13,197 nt of DNA from Alphaproteobacteria bacterium (GTDB lineage Bacteria > Pseudomonadota > Alphaproteobacteria > Acetobacterales > Acetobacteraceae), in contig JAMFRY010000152.1 in the NCBI GenBank assembly GCA_026225015.1, positions 1-13,197 of the forward strand, written 5' to 3'. A program made the translations under genes and the position numbers. The first letter of the stretch is position 1; every line of letters begins with the position of its first letter. Below the pieces are notes generated by a model, which was not told the DNA's origin, ran no database searches, and worked only from the letters and a program-made list of their open reading frames with translations. Positions 5,689 to 11,895 of the stretch are shown here, piece after piece.

Positions 5689-6987
5689 ATGGCACCGGAG
5701 CAGGCGCGCTATTTTAGAAAACTCTCCGGCGTCGAGCGCTTCTCGTTGGGCGTAAACGCATTCGCCAAATTCAATGCCGATATTTTCGTCGAGGGCGAGA
5801 GCCGGCTTACCACCGAGATGTTGCAAGCCGCCGTGAACCAAGTGGCGGAGGCCAACCCCGGAAGCCGTGTGCGCCTGCAAGGCAGGCTTGGCTTTGCAAA
5901 ATGGGTGGATAGCGGCCTGGCGCCACGGGTGCGGGAAATCCAGGCGCCCGGCTGGGACGGCCGGACAGCGCAAGGTGCGGCCTTTTTGGACGAAAAATTC
6001 AATGCGATCGCCGGCGGCCCGGTCTGCGAAGTGATCCATGTTCCGGGTACGCCCGCGCGCATCGTGTTCCGTTCGCTGCATGCAGCGTTCGATGCGAGTG
6101 CGGTGTTTCACTGGGCGGCCGAAATCTTTCGAGCCTTGCGTGGCGAGACGCTGCAAGGCTCGCCCTGCACCTACACCGACTGGGACGTGATGCAAAAATT
6201 CCGCGAAAAGGTGAACAGGGAAGGGGTGGAGACCTATACCGGCCTGAACACGGCACGAAAATTGCGCGGCGAGGGGGCGGGAGAGAAGCCGTCGAAAACC
6301 TATCTGCCTGTCATTGCCTGCAGTGCTGCGCGCGAACCGGGGCTGCGCTATATCTGGCGCAGCGTGATATTTCCAACGGTCATTCCGAACGCGCTGGCGA
6401 AAGCGGCGATCTTTCTCGCGGAATACGTGCGCCGCGACGCGTCCGGCCAGATCGCCTTCAATGTACCCGTCGATCTACGGCAACGGCGGGTAAATGTGCT
6501 TTCGCTTGGAAACCTGACGGGCACGCTGCAGATTGCGGTGCAGCCGGGTGATACCGCGCGGATATTCACCCGGCAGCTGGGTCAGCAACTGAGCAACCAT
6601 GTCGATTGCTACCAGCCTTTCCTCATCAGGCTGCTGCTGACTTGGATTCCGCTGGGCATGATGCGGGCCGCCATCAAGGCCATGGAGCCCTGGCTCTATG
6701 AAATGCGGCCGGGTGCCGTCACCGGCGGTGTTACCTCGATTGGCCCGGTTCCGCTGCACACTTTATCCGCCCCGCAGTTTGACTGCACGGAGATTGTCGC
6801 AATACCGGCATACGCCGGAAAAATGAATCTTGTTGTTACATCGAGCGACCGGCACACGGTGGTGTCCATCGTGGTGCCTGAGCGGTACAATTTCGATGGC
6901 CAGTTCGATGCGCTGATCGAAACCATCCGCCGGGATTTCGGTACGAAACAGGCCCCGGCCCAGGCGCGGCAGGATGTGACATCATGA
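5689..6987 (+). CDS. HxxxD-type acyltransferase (condensation / WS-DGAT-like superfamily)
   Basis: The product is 432 aa. GGGAG lies 7 nt upstream of the ATG, so the start is well supported. R-S-L-H-A-A-F-D-A (128-136) matches the catalytic HHxxxDG motif of CoA- or carrier-dependent acyltransferases and condensation domains. The essential second His (H131) and the Asp (D135) are kept, while the first His is Leu and the final Gly is Ala. N-V-P-V-D-L-R-Q-R (258-266) with L-G-N-L-T-G (273-278) resembles the P-V-x-L-R ... G-N block of WS/DGAT and Pap-type enzymes, and V-T-S-I-G-P (348-353) fits the usual S-N-x-G region. Length matches a stand-alone acyltransferase, not an NRPS module. It is the first gene of the rightward set with a transporter and a glycosyltransferase, so it likely acylates a sugar or alcohol product. 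The acyl donor is unknown. Confidence 0.75.
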   Translation: MAPEQARYFRKLSGVERFSLGVNAFAKFNADIFVEGESRLTTEMLQAAVNQVAEANPGSRVRLQGRLGFAKWVDSGLAPRVREIQAPGWDGRTAQGAAFLDEKFNAIAGGPVCEVIHVPGTPARIVFRSLHAAFDASAVFHWAAEIFRALRGETLQGSPCTYTDWDVMQKFREKVNREGVETYTGLNTARKLRGEGAGEKPSKTYLPVIACSAAREPGLRYIWRSVIFPTVIPNALAKAAIFLAEYVRRDASGQIAFNVPVDLRQRRVNVLSLGNLTGTLQIAVQPGDTARIFTRQLGQQLSNHVDCYQPFLIRLLLTWIPLGMMRAAIKAMEPWLYEMRPGAVTGGVTSIGPVPLHTLSAPQFDCTEIVAIPAYAGKMNLVVTSSDRHTVVSIVVPERYNFDGQFDALIETIRRDFGTKQAPAQARQDVTS

Positions 6988-7046
6988 CGCCTCGCTTTGG
7001 CTCCCGGCGGGCTCCCTGTGATCTTCCCACGATGGACATGGTGTGA
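6984..7046 (+). other. Possible 20-codon coupling/leader ORF between acyltransferase and transporter
   Basis: An ATG overlaps the acyltransferase stop (ATGA at 6984-6987) and opens a frame of 20 codons that ends in TGA at 7044-7046. That stop in turn overlaps a GTG (GTGA at 7043-7046) that is in frame with the transporter. Such ATGA/GTGA junctions are typical of translational coupling. The peptide begins MTPRFGSRRAPC and has no recognisable motif or ribosome binding site. It may be only a chance frame, but it would carry ribosomes across an otherwise untranslated 136-bp gap. Confidence 0.22.
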
Positions 7047-7123
7047 AGCGCCAGCTGGTTGATCGCGCAGCCCAACCGGGTGACCCAGCTACCGATGTGC
7101 AGCGCGGCGTGCCCGGCACGCCA

Positions 7124-8332
7124 ATGCGCGCGGCCATCGGCTTTATCCTGGTTACCGTGACGCTCGATGTGCTGAGCATGTCGATGGTCATCCCGGTGCT
7201 GCCGCCGCTGATCCAGCGGTTTGAGGGCGGCAATGCGGCGGCGGCGGCACATGCTTTGGGCCTCTTCGTCACCATCGCAGCACTGATGCAGTTTATCTTC
7301 TCGCCGGTACAGGGCGCGCTTTCGGATTGTTTTGGTCGGCGGCCGATTATCCTGTTGGCGAATCTGGGGAGCGGGATCGATAATCTGTTGCTGGCGACAG
7401 CGCCGAATCTTTGGTTTCTGCTGGTGGCGCGGATGATATCCGGCATCGCCGCCGCAAGTTTTGCCTGTGCGGCCGCCTATGTGACGGACGTAACGGCGCC
7501 GGACCGCCGGGCCGCGCGGTTCGGGCTGATATCGGTTGCGTTCGGCTTTGGACTGGTGACGGGTCCCGCGATCGGTGCGCTGCTCAGCGGCATCAATCTG
7601 CGCCTGCCATTCCTTGTTTCCGCGGGATTGTGCCTCACCAATTTCCTGTTCGGACTGTTCGTGCTGCCGGAATCGCTGCCAGCACAGGCGCGGACACGCT
7701 GGCACTGGCGGCGTGCCAACCCGGTGGCATCGTTGCAATTGTTGCGCGAGCGGCCCGGCCTTTCGGGGCTGGCCTGGGTTAGCATCCTATCGCTGATCGC
7801 GCAGAACGCGCTGCCCACCATGACGGTGCTCTACGTGGTCAATCGTTACGGATACACCACGCATCAATTGGCGTGGCTGCTGGGCGCGCTTGGCTTGTGT
7901 GCCGGTTTGGTCGGCGGGGTGCTGACCGGACAAATGGTCCGGATGGTGGGCGAGCGGTGGTCGCTGCTGCTGGGATTGGCATGCGGCATCGCCGGCTTCC
8001 TGTGCATGGGCCTGGCCCGCACAAGCAATATGTTCATCTGGTGCATTCCGCTGCTGGCGCTGAATGGCCTGGCGCCGCCGGCATTGAACGCGCTGATGAC
8101 ATTGCGCGTGCAACAGAGCGAGCAGGGCAGGCTGCAGGGTGCCGTCTCCAGCCTGCTGGGCGTAAGCGGCGTGGTGGCGCCGGCCCTCTATACCGAATCC
8201 TATGCGTGGTTCGCGGCACCCATGGCCGGGTTGGTCGTGCCGGGGGCGCCTTTCATTATGGCGGCTGCAATCATGGGCTTGGCCCTGGTTGTGGCGCGGT
8301 TTGCTTTGCGCGAGGTTGGCCCGGCCAGTTAA
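7124..8332 (+). CDS. TetA-type MFS transporter (DHA1 drug:H+ antiporter-like)
   Basis: The product is 402 aa with about 12 hydrophobic segments, the standard size for a 12-helix major facilitator exporter. The start R-A-A-I-G-F-I-L-V-T-V-T-L-D-V followed by M-V-I-P-V-L-P matches the first helix of the TetA family. Motif A reads G-A-L-S-D-C-F-G-R-R-P (about 64-74) in the first cytoplasmic loop. I prefer the ATG at 7124 because the family begins directly with helix 1. A GTG at 7043 gives a 429-aa form with a hydrophilic 27-residue extension and a GTGA coupling junction, and neither start has a clear ribosome binding site. Lying between an acyltransferase and a glycosyltransferase, it probably exports their product or gives self-resistance. 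TetA-like sequence does not by itself mean tetracycline resistance. Confidence 0.9.
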   Translation: MRAAIGFILVTVTLDVLSMSMVIPVLPPLIQRFEGGNAAAAAHALGLFVTIAALMQFIFSPVQGALSDCFGRRPIILLANLGSGIDNLLLATAPNLWFLLVARMISGIAAASFACAAAYVTDVTAPDRRAARFGLISVAFGFGLVTGPAIGALLSGINLRLPFLVSAGLCLTNFLFGLFVLPESLPAQARTRWHWRRANPVASLQLLRERPGLSGLAWVSILSLIAQNALPTMTVLYVVNRYGYTTHQLAWLLGALGLCAGLVGGVLTGQMVRMVGERWSLLLGLACGIAGFLCMGLARTSNMFIWCIPLLALNGLAPPALNALMTLRVQQSEQGRLQGAVSSLLGVSGVVAPALYTESYAWFAAPMAGLVVPGAPFIMAAAIMGLALVVARFALREVGPAS

Positions 8333-8348
8333 GCGCTTTTTGAAACGG

Positions 8349-8366
8349 CCAAAAAAGTTTTTTTGG
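8349..8366. repeat. 18-bp A/T palindrome before the second glycosyltransferase gene
   Basis: CCAAAAAA (8349-8356) faces TTTTTTGG (8359-8366) with only GT between, forming an almost perfect palindrome in the 48-bp gap between transporter and glycosyltransferase genes. The two-base centre is too small for a normal RNA loop, though pairing with a few central bases open is possible. It could act as a protein site or weak attenuator, or be a chance A/T run. It ends a few bases before the GGAG ribosome binding site. Confidence 0.4.
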
Positions 8367-8380
8367 ATTGGAGACGTCTT

Positions 8381-9688
8381 ATGGAGGCACAAACGGGCGG
8401 GCGCGTCATCATCTTTGCCGCGGGCACTGAGGGCGATGTGCGTCCGTTCCTGGCGCTCGGGCGGGGTTTGGCGGAAGCGGGCCATGCGGTTGTGCTCGCG
8501 ACCGGTGAGGATTGCGCCGCGCGGGTGCGGGCATTGGGCCTGGAATATGCCCCGTTGACCAATAATGTTCGCGCGCTTGCGGAGCGTTACCCTGGAATAC
8601 TGGACGGTCGGTTGCAGATTGGCATGCTGCGCATCGTGCGGAGCGAAATGCGGCGCATGGCGCAAGCCTGGCCGCAGCAGGGGATGGCGGCGGCACGCGG
8701 CGCGACGCTTGTGATCGGCTCGGGAACCGTGGCGTTGGTGGGGGCGGGCGTGGCCGAAAAACTCGGTGTGCCGTTCGTGGTGGCGTCGGTGCAGCCGTTC
8801 GAGCCGAGCCGCGACTTGCCGCCGGTCATGTTGAAACCGGCAAGGCGGCCTGGGCAAATCAATCTCGCTTTGCATCACGCCATGCGGGCGGTGATTTGGC
8901 AGACGTCGCGTATGCCGATCAATAGTGTGCGCCGAGACCTGAAGCTGCCGCCGTATTCCTGGAGCGGCCCCTGGAGGGGAAAATACAGCTATGGCGCGCC
9001 GACGCTGTACGGATTTTCGCGGCATGTGGTGCCAATTCAGCCGGAATGGCCGGACCGGTTTTCGGTTTTGGGTTATTTCTGTCTGCCGCAGGCGGAGGGA
9101 TATGTGCCGCCACCGGAGCTCGCGCGTTTCCTGGCTGCCGGTCCTCCACCGGTTTATGTCGGGTTCGGCAGCATGGTGAGCGGGCGGGCGGGCGAACTTG
9201 GCCAGATCGTTGTTGATGCGCTAGGGCTGACCGGCGGGCGGGCAGTGATGGCGCGCGGGTGGATGGGATTGGGCGACAGACTTGCCAGCCCCGATATCTG
9301 TCTGGTGAACGACGTGCCGCATGACTGGCTTTTGCCGCGGATGGCGCTCGCGGTGCATCATTGCGGTGTCGGGACGGTCGCGGCCACGGTGCAAGCCGGG
9401 ATACCCACTGTTCCGGTGCCCTTTGCCGCCGACCAGTTTTTCAATGCCTGGCAATTGGAGCGCCTTGGCGTAGCCGTGACGGCGCTGGACCGGCGCAGGC
9501 TGTGCGCTGCGGCACTGGCTGACGCGATGCGGCAGGCGGGATCGGCTGCAATGCGGGAGCGCGCGGCAGAATTGGGCGCGCTTACCCGCGCGGAGGATGG
9601 CGTGGGCGCTGCGATAAGTCAGCTCAGAACGTGGGGGTTTGTAGACCAGGCATTGCATGAGCAAGGCGTGGTTGGCTCATGCCAGTAG
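8381..9688 (+). CDS. UGT-like glycosyltransferase (GT1; sterol/antibiotic glucosyltransferase type)
   Basis: The product is 435 aa. The ATG at 8381 is chosen because GGAG lies 7 nt upstream; an in-frame TTG at 8363 is not needed. The GT-B fold signatures are clear: G-T-E-G-D-V-R-P-F-L (15-24) in the acceptor domain, V-Y-V-G-F-G-S-M (258-265), and the donor-binding block V-H-H-C-G-V-G-T (325-332) ending in P-F-A-A-D-Q (347-352). These match the family that includes sterol 3-beta-glucosyltransferases and the glycosyltransferases of glycopeptide and macrolide antibiotics. As a second, clearly different GT in the module (the other is RhlB-like), it suggests a product with two sugars or two glycosylation sites. 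It is the last plus-strand gene before convergent genes. Donor and acceptor are unknown. Confidence 0.9.
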   Translation: MEAQTGGRVIIFAAGTEGDVRPFLALGRGLAEAGHAVVLATGEDCAARVRALGLEYAPLTNNVRALAERYPGILDGRLQIGMLRIVRSEMRRMAQAWPQQGMAAARGATLVIGSGTVALVGAGVAEKLGVPFVVASVQPFEPSRDLPPVMLKPARRPGQINLALHHAMRAVIWQTSRMPINSVRRDLKLPPYSWSGPWRGKYSYGAPTLYGFSRHVVPIQPEWPDRFSVLGYFCLPQAEGYVPPPELARFLAAGPPPVYVGFGSMVSGRAGELGQIVVDALGLTGGRAVMARGWMGLGDRLASPDICLVNDVPHDWLLPRMALAVHHCGVGTVAATVQAGIPTVPVPFAADQFFNAWQLERLGVAVTALDRRRLCAAALADAMRQAGSAAMRERAAELGALTRAEDGVGAAISQLRTWGFVDQALHEQGVVGSCQ

Positions 9689-9727
9689 CGCGCGCCGAGC
9701 CAGGGTGCGTTTGCCAGAGCCGCCGGC

Positions 9728-9773
9728 GGTTGGCCCGCTGCCAGGCCAGTTCACGATGCCAACCTTACTGGCC
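9728..9773. repeat. Interleaved inverted repeats in the convergent gene gap
   Basis: Between the convergent glycosyltransferase and dioxygenase genes, GGTTGGC (9728-9734) pairs with GCCAACC (9758-9764), and GGCCAGT (9744-9750) pairs with ACTGGCC (9767-9773). The arms alternate (A, B, A', B'), so the two stems would form either alternative hairpins or a pseudoknot. Neither is followed by a U tract on either strand, so no ordinary terminator is visible in this 145-bp gap. Confidence 0.35.
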
Positions 9774-9833
9774 AAAATTCGACAGGAAAGCAGCTTCGAA
9801 ACCGGAAACTACGCTATCGGTTGCGGCGTGGAT

Positions 9834-10709
9834 TCATGCAAACGCTTCCTCACCTTCCAGCTTGGTGCGCAGCATCATGCGGCCGCAATTGGGATCATAG
9901 GCTTCGGCGCGGTGCATAGTGCCGGTATTGTCCCAGATGATTAGGTCGCCGGTTTTCCATTCATGGCTGTAGGTGAACTGCTCGCTGGTCGCCCATTCGC
10001 GCAGGCCGTGGATCAGTTGGGCGCTCTTGTTATGGTCAATGCCGACAACGTGATGCGAGGTGCAGCCCAGAACCAGGGATTTGCGGCCGGATTTGTGCTT
10101 CCAGACCAGCGGCAGCTCCAATTCGCCGACGCGTTGGAAGCCCTGCAGCTTGGCCAGGCTGGGCTCGGGTTCATAGTAGAATAGCGAGGCCCAGGGGGCG
10201 TGCAGCACCCGCAGATTATCGATTTCCGCCTTTTTCTCCTCGGGCAGATCGTCATAGGCGGCATAGGTGTTGCAAACGCTGGTATTGCCGCCCCAGCTCG
10301 CCGGCACCCTGCAGGAGAGCAGCGAGGCGCGGATTGGTACGTCGTTGCGGGTGCCGTCAATATGCCAATAGAGCGAGCCCTTCAGATATTCGGCGCTGTT
10401 CGGGTTTTCCTTCACATCCAGAGTAATTTTCGTGACATTTTCACCGTCCCCGCCCTCGGGCGCGAATTTGCCCATGGTGCGGGTGAAGGCGACCTGCTCG
10501 GCATCGGTGAAGTCGATTGCCGGGAACACCAGCACACCGGCGATTTCCAGCAATTCGCGCAGATCATCGCCAAGGCCGCCATGCAGCAACTCGTCCTTGT
10601 TGTTGAGAATGCGGGCGCCGATTTTCGGCTTGATCCGTTCATAACGCAGCGTGGCCGTTTTCGGCTGGGCTGGTGCGGCGGATACAGGGGCCTGCGCGGT
10701 AACCGACAT
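9834..10709 (-). CDS. TauD/TfdA family Fe(II)/2-oxoglutarate-dependent dioxygenase
   Basis: The product is 291 aa, the usual length for the family. The start has AGGAG 7 nt upstream. The iron-binding triad is visible: W-H-I-D-G-T gives H116 and D118, and T-M-H-R-A gives H266. R277 or R281 in G-R-M-M-L-R-T would hold the 2-oxoglutarate carboxylate. W-D-N-T-G-T-M-H-R (259-267) is the typical distal block. The family couples 2-oxoglutarate decarboxylation to hydroxylation; TauD releases sulfite from taurine, while others act on aryloxyalkanoates, alkyl sulfates or unrelated acids. The next gene upstream is cysE, which makes a sulfur role attractive, but no tauABC transport genes are in the window. 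Y-W-H-I-D suggests a TauD relative of uncertain substrate, so I give no gene symbol. Its leader carries a short tandem repeat. Confidence 0.88.
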   Translation of the reverse strand: MSVTAQAPVSAAPAQPKTATLRYERIKPKIGARILNNKDELLHGGLGDDLRELLEIAGVLVFPAIDFTDAEQVAFTRTMGKFAPEGGDGENVTKITLDVKENPNSAEYLKGSLYWHIDGTRNDVPIRASLLSCRVPASWGGNTSVCNTYAAYDDLPEEKKAEIDNLRVLHAPWASLFYYEPEPSLAKLQGFQRVGELELPLVWKHKSGRKSLVLGCTSHHVVGIDHNKSAQLIHGLREWATSEQFTYSHEWKTGDLIIWDNTGTMHRAEAYDPNCGRMMLRTKLEGEEAFA

Positions 10710-10728
10710 GGAACGCTCCTTCTTAGTT

Positions 10729-10757
10729 CAACGGGCTTTGCTTCAATGGGCTTGCTT
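10729..10757. repeat. Short imperfect tandem repeat in the dioxygenase leader
   Basis: CAACGGGCTTTGCTT (10729-10743) is followed at once by CAATGGGCTTGCTT (10744-10757); they differ by one substitution and one missing T. The pair lies 20-48 nt upstream of the dioxygenase start codon. It may be a duplication or a two-unit regulator site. No known consensus is recognised. Confidence 0.45.
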
Positions 10758-10892
10758 CACAACTGGGCGAATATCTCTCTCTCCGAAGCCGCCGGGCCGT
10801 CAAGGGGATTGGCCGCGAAAACTGACAATGTTTCGGTTAACTTTGCGCAGCCAGCTGTGAAGCCGGCGTTAACGCCTGTGGAGCTCCGTGGC

Positions 10893-11810
10893 TTAGATCG
10901 AAAAGTCGAAAGATTCCGTCAGGGAAAGGCCCGGAAGATAATCGAATTCCTTGGCCACCTTGGCTGCCTCGGCGGTTTTGAGGATTTTGGCAGGCACCCC
11001 TGCAACCGTGGCATATTCGGGCACCGAGGTCAGTACCACCGCGCCGGCCGCGATGCGGGCATGGGCGCCGATTTCGACATTGCCGAGAATTTTCGCGCCC
11101 GCCCCGATAATCACGCCTCTTCGCACTTTCGGGTGCCGGTCCCCAGCCTGCTTGCCGGTGCCGCCCAAGGTGACGTTCTGCAGCAAGGTGACATCATCCT
11201 CGATTAGCGCGGTCTCGCCGACCACGAGCCCGGTGGCGTGATCGATGAACACGGATTTGCCGATGCGCGCGGCAGGGTGGATATCGGTTTGGAAGACATC
11301 GGAGGAGCGGCTTTGCAGGTAGAGCGCGAAATCCCGCTCGCCGTTATTCCATAGCCAATGCGCCAGCCGATGGGTCTGTAGCGCGTGAAAGCCCTTGAAG
11401 TATAAAAACGGCTCGATGAAGCGCTCGGTAGCGGGGTCGCGCTCCACCACTGCCGCGATATCGGCGCGTAGCGCGCCGATCAAGCCTGGCTCGGCTTCCG
11501 TCGCCCGATAGAACGCATCCACCAGCACGCCGATGCCGACGATGTCGTTCTTCAGCCGGGTTGCGACGCGGTGGAAAATTGCCGCTTCGAAGCTGCGGCG
11601 GTTCAGAATGGATTCGACGAAAAGCGGCGCCAGCATCGGGGCGGCGGCCAGCGCCTCCTTGGCCTCCTGGCGCAGCCGCAGCCAAAGCACGTCGGCCAGC
11701 ACCTGGCTGTCCATCCGCGCCGGCGAAGCGCCGGCCACCGGGTTAGCGTTGACCAGCTTCAAATGCCCTAATGTTGCCAGTAGGGAGCCGGAAGAATTCG
11801 GATTTGCCAT
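10893..11810 (-). CDS. cysE: Serine O-acetyltransferase
   Basis: The enzyme makes O-acetyl-L-serine from serine and acetyl-CoA, the committed step of cysteine synthesis in the cytoplasm. The product from the ATG at 11810 is 305 aa. The frame is open to a TTG at 11894, but the extra 28 residues look non-native and abut the RND gene. The N-terminal helical domain (about 30-140) leads to K-G-F-H-A-L-Q-T-H-R-L-A-H-W-L-W and then the left-handed beta-helix of hexapeptide repeats. The catalytic pair corresponding to E. coli Asp143/His158 is D176 (F-Q-T-D-I-H-P-A-A) and H191 (D-H-A-T-G). V-T-L-G-G-T-G-K and G-D-R-H-P-K (acetyl-CoA and serine region) are intact. The C-terminal tail ends S-F-D-F-S-I; a terminal Ile is the known feature by which CysE docks into cysteine synthase CysK. 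Confidence 0.95.
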   Translation of the reverse strand: MANPNSSGSLLATLGHLKLVNANPVAGASPARMDSQVLADVLWLRLRQEAKEALAAAPMLAPLFVESILNRRSFEAAIFHRVATRLKNDIVGIGVLVDAFYRATEAEPGLIGALRADIAAVVERDPATERFIEPFLYFKGFHALQTHRLAHWLWNNGERDFALYLQSRSSDVFQTDIHPAARIGKSVFIDHATGLVVGETALIEDDVTLLQNVTLGGTGKQAGDRHPKVRRGVIIGAGAKILGNVEIGAHARIAAGAVVLTSVPEYATVAGVPAKILKTAEAAKVAKEFDYLPGLSLTESFDFSI

Positions 11811-11835
11811 GTTCTGCCTGCGTTCTCCTTGCGCC

Positions 11836-11864
11836 AAGCTACACAACGCGTTCGCCCGGTGCAA
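11836..11864 (-). promoter_or_regulatory. Possible promoter of cysE
   Basis: On the minus strand TTGCAC (11864-11859) and TAGCTT (11841-11836) are exactly 17 nt apart in the 85-bp gap between the RND pump gene and cysE. The leader would be about 20 nt and contain AAGGAG. Both boxes are partial matches; cysE could also be read through from the pump gene, since no terminator separates them. Confidence 0.3.
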
Positions 11865-11895
11865 CACGGGCTCAAATCGGCGCGCGACGCCCAAC

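Noticed and set aside
6836..7738. 300-codon minus-strand frame opposite the acyltransferase end and transporter start.
   Set aside because: R/Q/H-rich shadow composition, no motif and no ribosome binding site.
7787..9025. 412-codon open frame on the minus strand opposite the transporter and glycosyltransferase genes.
   Set aside because: Its composition (many R, H, Q and P runs) is typical of a shadow frame in GC-rich DNA, and both plus-strand genes there are well supported by family motifs.
10865..10876. Perfect palindrome GGCGTTAACGCC downstream of cysE.
   Set aside because: It could be part of a terminator, but there is no loop and no U tract, so it is not listed as one.
10200..11207. 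335-codon plus-strand frame opposite the dioxygenase and cysE genes.
   Set aside because: It crosses the 3' end of cysE, the gap and most of the dioxygenase, shows no motif, and is antisense to two clear genes.
11811..11894. N-terminal extension of CysE from a TTG at 11894.
   Set aside because: TTG is a rare start, the added residues do not look like CysE, and the ATG at 11810 with upstream purine-rich sequence gives a normal protein.
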